This document shows, one piece after another, positions 1 through 12,516 of a stretch of 64,000 nucleotides of DNA (position 1 is its first letter; every line of letters starts with the position of its first letter). This DNA comes from Polytrichum commune (taxonomy: Eukaryota; Streptophyta; Polytrichopsida; Polytrichales; Polytrichaceae), in contig OX485804.1 in the NCBI GenBank assembly GCA_950295325.1, forward strand, positions 47,616,001 to 47,680,000, given 5' to 3'. The translations under genes were made by a program, and so were the position numbers. The notes under the pieces are model-generated. The model did not search any database, had not been told where the DNA came from, and was given only the letters and a program-made list of their open reading frames with translations.

Positions 1-540
1 CTTTCCCAACACCCATGGTACGGCCTTTGGATGAGAGTCAAGGGTCCTCACCATTACAAGGTCACGGCTCTTGGCTCATGTGTGAAGTGGCCCTGAGATG
101 GTTGCGCAACCAACGAATGAGTGCTTGACAACTGGCACATCCAGTAAAAACAGAACCAATTGTTATGTGCCAAAACTGGAAAGGGAAGTTGCTTAATATG
201 GTGACATGGCTGCATATAGCTAGAGAGGAGTCTTCAACTGTAACTTTTTTTGTCCGGCCTTGAGGAGCAGAGGAATGTCACAGCAATAGGTCTGATGAGA
301 GTGGCCACGTACTGGCTGGAGGCTTTTGAATTGTGGCCGCACATGTTTTGATGGTCGACAAGTGGCAGCCTGCTTTGTTGTCAAAAGGTATTCAAGAGTG
401 GGACCAGGCACACTCCATTAGCCTACTATATTAAGCTACAATAGATGGGTTGTAGATGCTTCATTTACGGAGCATATATGCACGTAATAATAAGTTAGCC
501 TGCATTTCATGGGATATATATGCAACACGCAAAATGAATA

Positions 541-640
541 CCAAATCCAAATCTTGTTTCATAATGTTCATTGTCAAAGCGGCAATTCGCTGTGCTCATT
601 AAACGGTCATGTGATCCCCCCCTCCCTCCTCCCCATTATG
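541..640 (-). pseudogene. Fragment related to the 16.8-kb relic
   Basis: On the minus strand this stretch reads KQDLDLVFIL in one frame, and the nucleotides around it (CCAAATCCAAATCTTG, then GTGCTCATTAAA and a GGTCATGTGATCC-like end) follow the order seen at 16818-16945. It has stops and is only about 100 bases long. Confidence 0.35.
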
Positions 641-665
641 TCAATAATTGAGCTTACAATAGTCA

Positions 666-937
666 TGTAACCGGTTGGCCGCTTTGTTTCGCCGAGGTGG
701 CACTACACAATTGGCTCTGAGCACACAGGTTTGCAGACGATAACCTCGACATCCCAGCCGGTTATGATCTAAATCGGATATAGACAGATTACAGAATCAC
801 TTAAAGCCGGTTATAAGCAATTTGAAACGAATATGAGAACTATTCCGACACGTGGCATTTTAAGGATGCTCAAATTTCAACAGGTGACCCACTGTTTAGG
901 TCACCTGCGCGGCTCAACAAAGCGGACAACCGGTTAC
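666..937. repeat. Outer inverted repeat around CCGGTT-rich block
   Basis: The stretch GTAACCGGTTGGCCGCTTTGTT at 667-688 (landmark AACCGGTTGGCCGCTTTG) is inverted at about 898-937 (CAAAGCGGACAACCGGTT), with AGGTG/CACCT at the inner ends. The span includes several further CCGGTT words. Confidence 0.55.
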
Positions 938-941
938 GTCC

Positions 942-1048
942 GGTAATCGTTTTATTGGAACCGGTCATCAGTGCAGAACAGATTCTGTCCAGCTGGCTCG
1001 CCCGCGGTTCTGCACCGATAACCTTTCCAATAAAACGATTACCTAATA
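942..1048. repeat. Hairpin of 38-base arms
   Basis: GGTAATCGTTTTATTGGAA (from 942) is inverted as TTCCAATAAAACGATTACC (to about 1047). The arms extend inward through GGTTATCGGTGCAGAAC with two mismatches, leaving a loop of about 28 bases. It directly follows the outer CCGGTT repeat and may belong to the same foldback element. Confidence 0.7.
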
Positions 1049-1924
1049 CATATTTGGAGCACATGTGATTATGGCACATCAATAATCGAATTAGGCACGT
1101 TCATCTTAGGATGACTCAACGATGGGGTCGGAGTTAGGGCCGTTGTATGTTTTACATATGTGATCAAGAGCCGTAAGAAAATAAAGTAAACAATAAGTTA
1201 TAAATAAATACACAAGGGTTTCTTGTGCTCGTGGTCGGTGATCCAAAGCCATGACCACAAGGAAAACTAAATTAGTTTTGTTTTTTAAACATTGGTCATA
1301 TGATAGTATAAAGCATTCAAAACAAGATGTAAATAACACTACTCAGCTGATGAGTTGTGTTTGAATGCCCTAACTTCATATTCAATTTAAAGAAGTGGGA
1401 TTCTGGCATATAGAGTCTTTGTTCTCAGATATATATATTGTTGGGCCTATGAACACAACTCATCAACTATGTAAATGAAACAATAATTGAAATGTGTTAA
1501 TTAAATTTATGGAAATATACAATATAGAAATAGACATCGATAACAATTTTCTCCCCGTGACATGGCCACTTTCGTTTTCAATTCACATGACCTATTTGGG
1601 TTTTCAACGCAAAATCCAATTGATCACCACACATTGTCCGCTTCAATACACGTAGGATTTCATGACACTTTCTCATCCATTTTAAGACTTGGTCACTCTT
1701 ATTTATGGTGACCTTGTGTAAAATGATGTGAGACTACCACTCATTCCTCAACCAATGAGAAAATTTAGAAAGTGGTGATCATGGTTTGTAGTCACTAGCA
1801 TCATGCTCTCTTGGGGACAAAAAGTTAGCACGAATAGTGCATTAGGGTTAACATGCCTTAATCAAACACTTTTAGCTCTGCACCCACTTCACGTGTGATA
1901 TAAAAAATGGAATAGTGTAAGATA

Positions 1925-2366
1925 AATACCAAATCCAAGTTGTGCATGTACCCATTTTTCATACCTTTTGGAATTTATATGAATATCTCATTTATTATCA
2001 AAGTGAATTTTCTCTAAGTCTCTAGAATAAAACTTGTCCATTACAACCATCCATTACTACACATGGCGAGAGAATGCATTGAAATTTTAATTATGATTGT
2101 CAACCAGAGGGGTTTAGTCACCAATTGTTCAAAAATCACAACCAAGACAATTAAAATAAATAAATATGTTTTGCATTTTTCTCGCCATGATTTGCAATGG
2201 ACAAATCACATATGGTTGTGATGAACAATTTATCTTCTAGTGTAGGTCCATCAATCATATATATCGTCGAGTCTACAATGGTTAACACTAAATTATGAGC
2301 ACATGGTTTAATATCTTTTAAATACATGTCATTGTAGTGGTCTTTCTTAGATCCACACCTAACCAC
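1925..2366 (-). pseudogene. Second fragment related to the 16.8-kb relic
   Basis: Minus-strand frames give NLDLVFIL after a stretch resembling the RDIHMSSGNFEANGYG part of the 16.8-kb copy, with stops in between. A 71-codon open piece at 2151-2366 (WYVVRCGSKK start region) may match the VWLSVDPE part. The alignment is by eye and weak in places. Confidence 0.3.
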
Positions 2367-3389
2367 ATACCATTCAAATAGAGGTTTTCTTCAGGATGAA
2401 TAACCAAATTAAGTCCACTTAGCTCAGTACCTAAACATGTTGATGTATAATGTTTAGAAATGCAACAATTAGATAAATCACTTTTGATAGTTATGTAAGA
2501 CCATCTAGAATCATCATTTCAAAGAACTACGCATAAGTCATAATATTTATTACTTAAGAATGCCATAATCTTTGAGTACTTCATAAATAAATATTGATTC
2601 AGTTTTTTATGAGTATCTACACCGGTTTTAAATCCATTGGTCCTTCTTGTCCATTTTATTTTTGAATTTTGGAAATGAATGTGGAACATGATGTGTATTT
2701 CAATAATGCATATATTCGTAGATATCATTGTGATATATTGGTATTGGAAATGCACAAAGTTCTCAAGGACTTCATAATTAGTGCGGTCCACTTAACATAG
2801 TAAATTGGCGTGATCATTGTGGTGGGGACAATCAACATTTATATCCAATGCAATCATTATTAATACAATGTAAAACTTAGAGTTCCTATCTCGATGCAAA
2901 TATTTGCCACAAACATGTAATTAAAATAACACTTACATTGAGGAATAACTTTTTGGATGATCATTCTCACTTTCCACTATTATATTGAAGCTAAGAAAAC
3001 ATTATTGATTGCCTTCTATTAAAACATTCAACATGTTCTTATATGTTTATGTTTATGAGAGAGCTAATGATCCATTTTAAAACAACCATAAGCAAATTAT
3101 CATTTTTTTTTGGCTAGAGTCAGCCAACTATCATAAAGTAGGCCATGTTCACTTGTGAAGTTATTTTTCTTTTCGCTCAATAGCTTAGAACTAGTTTTTT
3201 GATGACCTCGTTTCACACCTAAGAGATGATTCAAATAATGTAGACAAACTTTCACACTATCCATTACATAGAATGCCTTAAACAACCCCATAACTCCAAC
3301 AAGGTGAGAAACTCATAGTGTTGTGGGATTTTGTAGAAGGCTATGTTGGAACCTTAGTGCACATTTCAAGGTGTCATTTACGGTGGTGA

Positions 3390-3428
3390 ACCCCCCCCCC
3401 CACACAAACGGAGAGAGAGAGAGAGAGC
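3390..3428. repeat. C10 run and (GA)n tract
   Basis: A run of ten C is followed by CACACAAACG and a (GA)n tract. Simple sequence. Confidence 0.8.
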
Positions 3429-5104
3429 CTTGAACGAATCCATGAGCTAATATGTGAATTGGTATTAGCTTGTGTTGTAGTTCAACAACTTTGAGTTCCA
3501 CCATCCTAGGTGGAGTAAGTGGTATTGTCAATCCTTTTGAGGTTATTAAAGTTTCTTGCTCCTTCTCACGTTAGATAAGCTACAAAATGACATGGTGTTA
3601 CCTTTCCAATGGTAAGTTACAAACCCCCAAAAAATTAACATTGTGGTTGCAAAACAAAAAAGAAAAATTTGTAGTCGTTTAGTGACTGCAAATCAGGTTG
3701 GTCAAAAGAACCGCAACCAAAATCGGTTGTGGTTTTTTTGGGCATAGTTTTTCTACTATTGTGTGGAATTATGTCCATGATATTCAAATGTTCATTTGAA
3801 AAACAAACGAACAAAGAAGTCTAGATTGTTAGGTCAAAAGTGTCAAGCATGAAGGGGCATGTAGACCTTCTTCATCTACTTCGGCCATAGTTGCAATATC
3901 CTTGAAATGGACGAACTGGTGAAAAACCTGATCCTCAATGATGGCCAAGGTCATTTGTTTTGTTGGGATTGGCACATGTAGTGTTTATGTGATCCTTTGT
4001 CTTAGTAATTGTAGCCAAGTCCTCTTGTCATTCTTTGTTGTAGTATCCTAAAAAAACCTCATTATTATTGTGAGCAGGAAAGAAAGAAATGAATGAAACG
4101 ATGAAACCAAGAGAGTGAGCAAAACTTTCGTCTTGCTATGACAAAATCAAAATATTTAAAAATGCAAAGCTTTTTAGTTAGTGGCAAAGGCATCATCTGT
4201 GAGAAGGCCAACTTCAAGTCAAGTTCATTCAAAGTTTTTTGAGCATGGTTTCAATAATCTCAAGTTTAAACAACTTCCTTCCTTGCAATTTTTTGGGTGG
4301 GATTCTAAGCACTTCAAAAAGTCAAACATAACATGTTCATATCCTTCAAGTAAGGTTGTTTCAAGCCAAACAAATTAGATAGTTGTTGGACATGTAAGAT
4401 TGTAGCATCATTGTGTATTCGCTCCAATGCAAAATCTCTAGGAGGGGTACGCCTCACATATGTTCATATACAAACAACATCAAAGTGCTAGTGTACCCAC
4501 ACCTATACCCAATCGTTATCTATGTCTTCAAGCAAAAATGCATAAAGAAATTCAGAATTTGAAACATGCATGCGCAACTATCAGTCACATAGTTCAATTC
4601 AACACCTTGATGTTGCCATGAGATTGTCACACATAGTTTTTAAATGCAAATAAATAGAAAAAATGGCTAGCAACTAATTGTGGTGGACCATGCGTCTATG
4701 TTGCCTTGTAGCTCTGCAAAGGTGGGCCAAATAGTTATTCCATTGTATACATACTAGGAGCACCGACGTAAAAACATAAAGACCATGTAGGTAACCTTGC
4801 ATAAAGGTAAGCTTGCAAAGGCATAGAACCAAGAGGATCTAGAATTCTACGTGGAATTGGTTATTGCCTTCCTTTTTTAATCCTTTGATGTAAGCCTAAG
4901 AAATGACACTTTTGGAGTTATCGTATTTTTTTAATACAAGGTCATCATGATGTAAATCAACGTATAGATACCAATCATCCAATCGTAGCCATCTTGATTT
5001 GTTGGATTTGCATAATTCAAAGAATACTAAGTTATAGTAAGATACTAAATATCCTTTTTGGGTTGCTCACTTTAGCTCATTATTGGGATATGTATGTTCT
5101 TGGC

Positions 5105-5206
5105 ATTTTTTCTATAATTTTTTCTATAATTTTATAATTTTATAATTTTATAATTTTATAATTTTATAATTTTTTTACTATGAGAGAGAGAGAGAGAGGG
5201 AGAGAG
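5105..5206. repeat. AT-rich 8-mer repeat followed by GA tract
   Basis: Repeated ATAATTTT units (about 7) at 5120-5170, then a (GA)n tract at 5181-5206. Simple sequence. Confidence 0.85.
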
Positions 5207-5879
5207 CACTTTGATCAAATATGTGACCTCATATGTGAACCCAATATGTCTATGAAGCAGGATTGTATGACAAATGTTACTCCCTCATGTTGGAGGTTAT
5301 CATTTTTAGTATACATGTAACAAGGGAATCCACTAAGGAGGTGGGCTTAGTTGGTCAAGGGTTATGTATTAGTGTGTTGTGTATATGGCGGTACCTTAAG
5401 GGTGGGTGTTATGATGGCATGGTGCCTATATTGGTTTCAATGTGTTTTGGGTTTGCTTCCAGGGTACAACCTTGAGGGGTTGTCTATCCTTGTAATTGGG
5501 TTATTTGAGTTAGTTCAAGCATGTTGTTGTAGTTGTCAACCTTAGAGTTGTGTTGCTTGGGTGTATGCATTTTGATGGTATATTTAGGTGGGTATTATAA
5601 AGGATTGGTGATTTTCCAATATTCTTATGTTTACCATGAGTAGAGTAGGATACTTGTTCGCTATTAGAGATTTCAAAAAGGCTTTTAAGGATTAATTTTT
5701 TTTATTAAGAAGTTTGAAGTAACGGTGGAGAAAAGGAATCGAAGAGCATGAAAGAACTTTGCATTCTACACGACTACACCGCAACCCAATGAAGACAGTC
5801 CAATCAAGGCGAACTTTGGTGTGCCTCCACACATATTATGCATGTGCTTTGCATCATAATTTCCATGGTAGTGCATAAC

Positions 5880-7790
5880 AACACTACCGATTCAACCCCC
5901 AAAAGCCTAGTACAACATGTCCTCCTCAATATATATGGTTTTCCAATCTCCTAAAACTTGAGTCCTTTGCACATTCACCATAGCAACCCACTGCTCATCT
6001 ACTACAATCATCCCAACCATCATGTACATTTCGCCACTTCTCTTTCGCGCAAAACCACACCAACAACTTAAGGTTTTTACACTACTCTTCCAACGAACTC
6101 CAAACAACTCACAAATTACCCCAATAACCAACAACTTTATTCAACAACCCACAAGGTTTGTATACATACATCTTTGCATACTACCACAACTAAAAAACTT
6201 ATATTTATCCTCCTTATCAACCAACCTCCTTTTCCTAGTATGCATCCTCAAGGTCATTCGAGCTTCACATCCTTCACATTCCTCTCCTCCCTCTTTCATG
6301 ATTCTCCCTCATTTCCATTACTCCTCCAACTCTACATTATTCACATGCACCTCAACCCCCCCCCCCCAATTTCAACATTATGTGTCCTGTCACCACCAAA
6401 TTGCTACTAATGCATTGCTCGCTCTCGATTCTCCATGGCTCACGCATGTCCACTACTTCAATCCTCCCAGACATCATAACCTATCATGTCCAACCACACA
6501 CCCACCAAATGAGTCAAATTACTTTATTCAACCCTCCCCAATTGTTCTCCTTCTCCCATCATTTTGACCATGCAAAATCATCCACCCCCTCTTGCCTAAT
6601 TTCTCTCTCACTACCACTTATTTGACAACCCCAATGTCCCCATGCTCCAATCCATATGGCAACATCCACCATGTACAAATACCACACCCCCATAACTCTT
6701 CTCGCTATGTCCTTGTACAAATCATGTACACTCCAATCTCCTCTCATTTTGTATATTTCTTTTATAAATGCACGTTGTCCAAATGCTCATAACATTATTC
6801 AGATCCATAACAATGTTTTGTGGGAGTGACAATATTCCATAGAATATTCTCCACATTTAGTATGATAGTGGGAAATATTATGTGGAATATTGTCACTCCC
6901 ACAAACCACTGTTATGGATCTGAATAATGTTATGCTAGCAACAACTTTACGTCATCATTTCCTACACCTACACTCCTTGTAGGTGTAGGATCTTTCCTCC
7001 CCAACTTCCCTCCGACATTTATCAAATTAATACATGTGATAAATTATCCCTTTCCATGCCCCATCCTACTCCTCCAATCTTGACTTCCTTGCTAATCTCA
7101 ATTTACAATGGTTGAACATCACCAACATGCTCTACTAATGACCTCACAACCATGAGATAGCCCTCCTTACTTGAGGCCTAATTCACTCTCAACCAACCCT
7201 CAACATGTTAATTCCTCTTAATTTCACCGTCTACCATGATACCCTTGGTAACATCTCCCAAATTCAACTTGATGTACCTTACATGCAACCCCTTCTTGCA
7301 ACAATCCTAACCCTCACAAAGCTACTTGCCTAGGGCTCCTACCACATGGCTTGTTCTAATAGCAAATGCTCAACCTCCTCACCATCAATCTCTAGTAGCA
7401 AACGTATCAAAGGCACCTCTCCACCAATCAACCATTGCACCTGATATTGTAATAAACGAAGACACCTCTATGCAACATAAGGTTGCATGTAGTCAACATG
7501 GCCAACCATTGTATCAACGTAGTCATTCCCAATGCTTTCACCCATTTGCTTCCCGTCTCGCCCACACCACTCCTTTATTGATTCCCCAAACTGATACATG
7601 CATGCAGGTCAACATTGAAGAACAAACGGGATTTTACTACAAAGTGCTCCAAAACTTGCAAAACCAACTCAACACGTGGTCAATAGTGGAGACTAAGACA
7701 ATACGAGGGGAGTGTTATCATGTGAACAGTGAGGGAGGCAAAATATTTGGAGATACACCCACTCGTATCCCATAACCGTGTTATTTTGAC
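5880..7790. other. A/C-skewed block without clear gene
   Basis: The plus strand is strongly A+C-rich and G-poor. This produces long open frames full of Pro, His, Ser and Thr (for example 6022-6567), which are composition artefacts rather than genes. The 147-bp MITE sits inside. The skew ends near 7790. Confidence 0.5.
6788..6934. mobile_element. 147-bp palindromic MITE
   Basis: Two arms of about 65 bases form a near-perfect inverted repeat with outer ends CATAACATTATTCAGATCC, meeting at an AT-rich centre near 6855. Arms differ at only a few positions, so the copy is young or constrained. No clear target duplication was found (flanks CT/CT at most). It could fold as a stable hairpin RNA if transcribed. 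Confidence 0.8.
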
Positions 7791-10289
7791 ATAAATAGTA
7801 GCATCTTTGTTTATAATAATATGAATGGGGAGTTCACACAAAGTGTAATCAACTTAATGAATGCCTTACTTTACTTTAAAATCAACAACCGCAAGCTTGG
7901 CATGAGCGTTTGGAAATGATTTTTAGTATTGTGGTTAGATTCAACAATCGTTTCTTTGAGAAAAATGCAAGCACATTCCATGTATTGAGCATGCTATGGA
8001 CTATATTTTTAGAATCCACGTGGGTTTGAGAAATTAATTGATGAAGGCAATGCAAAAGATTTAGAAACTTAAGTTTTTGGGCATAGATGGAAGTATAAGA
8101 GGAAAGTGCTCACACAAATCAATGTCCACAAAGTAATGAGCACATTCAATGTAAAACCATGCATAGAGGCTTTGTAACTACTCTTCTCATTTTCCATTTA
8201 CTCCTTTTCTTTGTCAATAACATGTTCAATAAAGTTCTCCGCCTCAACATCTATGAACAACAAGATGCGACAATCAGAACCTTTTGAATTACTACAATGT
8301 GATGGTGTTGAGGTTGCAGCCACAACCTTTGTGACTGCATGTGCATGTAATGGGAGAATTATACAACTGAGAGGGAACAACACATTTTTCATTTTCATAA
8401 AAAATTACTAAAATAATAATAACAATAACTCAAAATGGTTAGCACTCATTATTGGAAAACAATATGTTGAATGTTGGGCCTAATACGATGCTAACACAAC
8501 TTGCAAACATGGTTAAGGTTATTCCTCTCATGTAGCTTGTGCATGTGAATTGTCTTTGGATATGGGATGGAACAACTAGATGATAGATTCATATCCAATG
8601 TAAGTGAGTTGGACTGCAAGATAAGCACATTGGTAATATTTTGAGTTCATTATATTGTGAAAGCAAACCAATTTCACATAAGAATGGTACATTGATTATT
8701 TATTTATTGAAGATGGAAACATGCCCCATACTTATACCTAGTGGCAATTACAAGAATTTGTATGGCATCTTGAGGTTGGTGATGCTGACAAGTTTTTGCG
8801 ATGCTTGTAACATTTGGAATGAACAAGTTAACAATCATTCCTGAAGAGAATACATGTACCTCAAATTATGTGAGAGTGTCAATAAATCACGAATATAATT
8901 TCTAATGACATCATCTTGTTCACAATTTCATGAGTACCTCCCAACCATAGAGTACCACAAACATATGATATGTTGAAGAACATAAACATACCTCCTAGCT
9001 TGTATAATTACGATGTTATCCTCTATCAATTGAGGTCACAATAATTTTTGGTTGTGAGCCACTTAACTCAATGTGATCAAGCTTGCATATACTAGTCAAA
9101 ATTGGAGGTGTAATCTAGAATCATTCAAAAGGCGGCGCATCAACTCAACCAAATGTCACTAGCACCCTAGAAATAGCTTCAACTCTCCAATATAAGGTTC
9201 ATAGGCAACAAAACAAGAATACAAGTTCTATTTTCAAGCGCCTAAAAAGTCACTAATGTCCTTTACAAATATGGACTTCAATTTACTCAAAGTAATAAAG
9301 GCTCATATTGGTTAGTCATCATGTAGAATGAACTATATACGCAAATGTACAATGATTGCTACATATTACAATACTCACATGACTCTAAGGAAGTTTCAAA
9401 TTTGCTCACTCTATAGAACAAGTTGCCTTGGATAAGGGATTAAGGCACATGACCATGATGTCTAGAGTCCATGAAGTTATGAGTATTGTCTCCCTACAAC
9501 CACACATGCTCTTTTGGTACTTGCAGCACAAGGCAAACGAAAACCAAGTCCTGACCAAGAACGCATGCCACAAGTGGTTTTGTTAAGCATGAATGAACAA
9601 TATCACAATTGACTCCTCCATGAATACGCGAGCCTATGATGGTGCCACTCCTATCAAGGATGGGCTAAAGAGAATATGAAAACTAACTCAAGAGCATTAA
9701 GAATTCATACAAAAAGGGATAAAAATAATTGATGGAGAACATTTCAGTCATTATTTTCATTTGAATCATTAACCTAATAACATGTGGTAAGGTAGTTCCA
9801 AGCTTGAATTTGGATTCTTAAATAGATATAATGATCACACTCTATAATAAAGCACCCCATTCTGATTCCATATCCCAACAAGTTGTAAACAACTAGTTCT
9901 CACAATACATAATGCAAACAAAAAGATGATTTAATGGGGACAACCGCATAATTTCAAAATCTTTGCCACTGCCTTCCCTTTCATTCTCACATTTATGTGA
10001 TACTGGTAGTGGGTGACAAATTCTCAACTCAAATTGAAGCAACTCACATTAGTAGAGTTGGGCCAAAGTTTCTTGAAATTTGCGTCTTAGCCATCAATGA
10101 ACAGGTTTCATTATTTTGAGCTCAGCGAAGGTTCTTCGCTCATCAAGCACCTTGCAAACGTGACTGTCACTTACAATGGAATGAGGAGCTTGTGATTGTG
10201 AATGCAATATTACATTTCCAATCTGTATGTTCAATTGTTGTACTTCAAACAAAACCAAAATGTCAGGAGATATATGTCCTTATGGCACC
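7790..10289. other. Gene-free
   Basis: No coding, RNA or transposon signal recognised. Confidence 0.55.
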
Positions 10290-10962
10290 AGTGCCCAGGA
10301 AGTTTTTGGGCATAGGCGGTCAAGATCCTAGTGATTCTAAATCCAGCCGGTTTCATGTTGACATCTTCCGGTTTGCTTTATCAATTGAGGTATATTCTAT
10401 AGATTCCTCTAAAATGATCGGTAAATCTCCTGAAGTCTCCAACTTCAACCGGTTATTTCTCAAACTCAACCAGTTCATCTGTAACTAACCGCCGGTTCTT
10501 CCCAGACATAGTATGGCACACATCGCGGCATTGAACCCAACATCCAATACTACCAGATGCTACCTGGCAGTGGTAAGTACATCTTAATGTATAAGGTGCC
10601 ATGACTAGATTCAAGGGGAAGCAAGCCACAAGAAACAGAAAGGCCCATCATCTGGAACCAAAATGTTATAAAATTTGTGCCCTTCACAAACAAAGCATTA
10701 ATCATTCTGGATTTAGTGATGGTGCAAATACGTGTCTACACAGTGGCTCTGTAAGCAATTGAAAACCATGAAGCATCATCATATGTAGTTCTATGTCCAG
10801 GAAGAACTGGCGGTTGAATTTGAGAAATAACCGGTTGATCATGAAGTTCAATATACCACAAATGAATAAAGCAAAACCGGAAGATGTCAACATGTAACCG
10901 GCTGGATTTGGAATCACTAGGATCTTGACCGACTATATATGCCCAAAAACTTCCCGGGCATT
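10290..10962. mobile_element. Long inverted-repeat (foldback) element
   Basis: Left arm about 10290-10510 and right arm about 10784-10962 are inverted copies. Shared landmarks are GGAAGTTTTTGGGCATA, GGTCAAGATCCTAGTGATTC, AAATCCAGCCGGTT, GTTGACATCTTCCGGTTT and AACCGGTTATTTCTCAAA. The left arm carries an extra ~40 bases. The spacer is about 270 bp without a recognisable gene. Confidence 0.75.
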
Positions 10963-11489
10963 GATGTAGTTAACGGCTTACTGTCAGCAAGAAGTGCAGA
11001 TGGTGGAGATAAAGTATTCCAAATACTGACAGCAGCTCAAATTCAGTGAGGTTCTTGGATTTGTGGTTTACAGTTGTCTGAGGTCGTATCAATTGAAAAT
11101 TTCCACATACAAACACCCATAGCACGCAATTGCACAACTGATCTCCTTGGATCCACGTGTAATTATGTGGCACGGGCCTCGAGCTTGAGGCTTTTGACAC
11201 CAACAACTGAGGAATGGCAAATTGGGCTGCCCCAGGTGCTTTCACATTCATGCTTGCTAGCTAGTACATTAGTAATCAGTTCATCCACGAACTTTAGATA
11301 CAAGATATCCATTCTTTATGAACTTGTTGCACAACATTGTGTACTTGCTGTAGGTGAGGCAAATGCATTGAATTTACCAGACACTCGGATTTCAAGAGAT
11401 AAATAAAAAAAAATCAACTTGCAAAAATATTGCTATCAATATGTTTCATTGCACATACACACTGCCACGCTGAGTTCAGTAAAGGCCAG

Positions 11490-11590
11490 GACTTCACTAA
11501 ATATGATATTTATTAGTGTCACCAATCCTAATTGCTTGCTCAATACTAATTGTAAACCGAGGTATAGTGTCACCGACACTGAATGTTAAC
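11490..11590. repeat. Possible partial CACTA-like MITE end
   Basis: CACTAAATATGATATTTA at 11494-11511 matches the terminal region of the 21.57-21.79 kb element. A second TATAGTGTCAC lies near 11563. No complete terminal pair was found. Confidence 0.35.
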
Positions 11591-12516
11591 CCAACACTAT
11601 TTTCATTCCGCGTAATTTTTTGGGGGGATTATAGAATTACAGTGTTGCAAATACTATCACTTACCAAGTGATTTTTCATCCAAATTTCAATCATCCGTGA
11701 CAATATTTCATCACAAGTTGCTGACAAGAGAAGGTACGGTTTTTGGCCAATAGATGAACTCGTTCATCATCCATGACAATATTTTGATCACTCATTCATA
11801 AAAAGTGTCATCCAAAAAATTACCATAGTGACATAAATTATCATATTTAGTTTTGTTTACATATAATTCCACACCAACAATGTGAGCCTAGAAGGAATAT
11901 TTGACCCAAATAACATCTATGATATACAAAGATTCTCTTGTCTCTAGACTTAAGCTATGTGGGTGTCATGGTTCGGTTTTCAAGTTCTCCAGCTTATTGG
12001 TTACTAATTCACCTAGAAAGCTAACCAAGGGTTCTGGTCAAATTTGCACATTTAATCCTTGGTCTAAGGTAGTGGGGCACATTCCCGCTCGGGTCTGAAT
12101 GCCGCCCCCTAGGGTCGGAGGTTGGGTTCACTGCACTGTACGTGTGGGTTTACAGAAGCGCCCATCCGGGTGTTTTTACTGTTCACATGACGCTTTGAAG
12201 GGTAGAGTAGGGCGAATTACAGGATCTGATTGCATGAAAAATGGATTTCAGAGTTTGGGAAAGGGGGGTAGTGGGGGTGCAATTAAGAGTTTGTAAGCTC
12301 GAAAAATTTGGCCCCAAAGTGGGCGGATTTTGTAATAAAGGTGTTTGGATTTGTGCGCCTAAATGGGCGGCTTGAGGTGGCGGCATGATTTTTATTGCAG
12401 TCCAGTAAGGACATGTTTATATGTATAAGTGCTTGTGTTTGTGAGGAACCATGGGGGTTTTAGTCTTGCAACAAGAGTGAGGCTAGAGTGCTCTTTGGAG
12501 GTTAATTAGATCAGTC

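Larger units (their letters stand above)
1340..5870. other. Gene-free, AT-rich
   Basis: Only short open frames. Apart from the relic fragment near 1925-2366 and simple repeats, I see nothing I can name. Confidence 0.6.

Noticed and set aside
6022-6567. 181-codon open frame on the plus strand
   Set aside because: It lies in a G-poor, A/C-rich block, and the product is almost entirely Pro/His/Ser/Thr/Asn without domain pattern. Overlapping frames are open as well, so it is a composition artefact.
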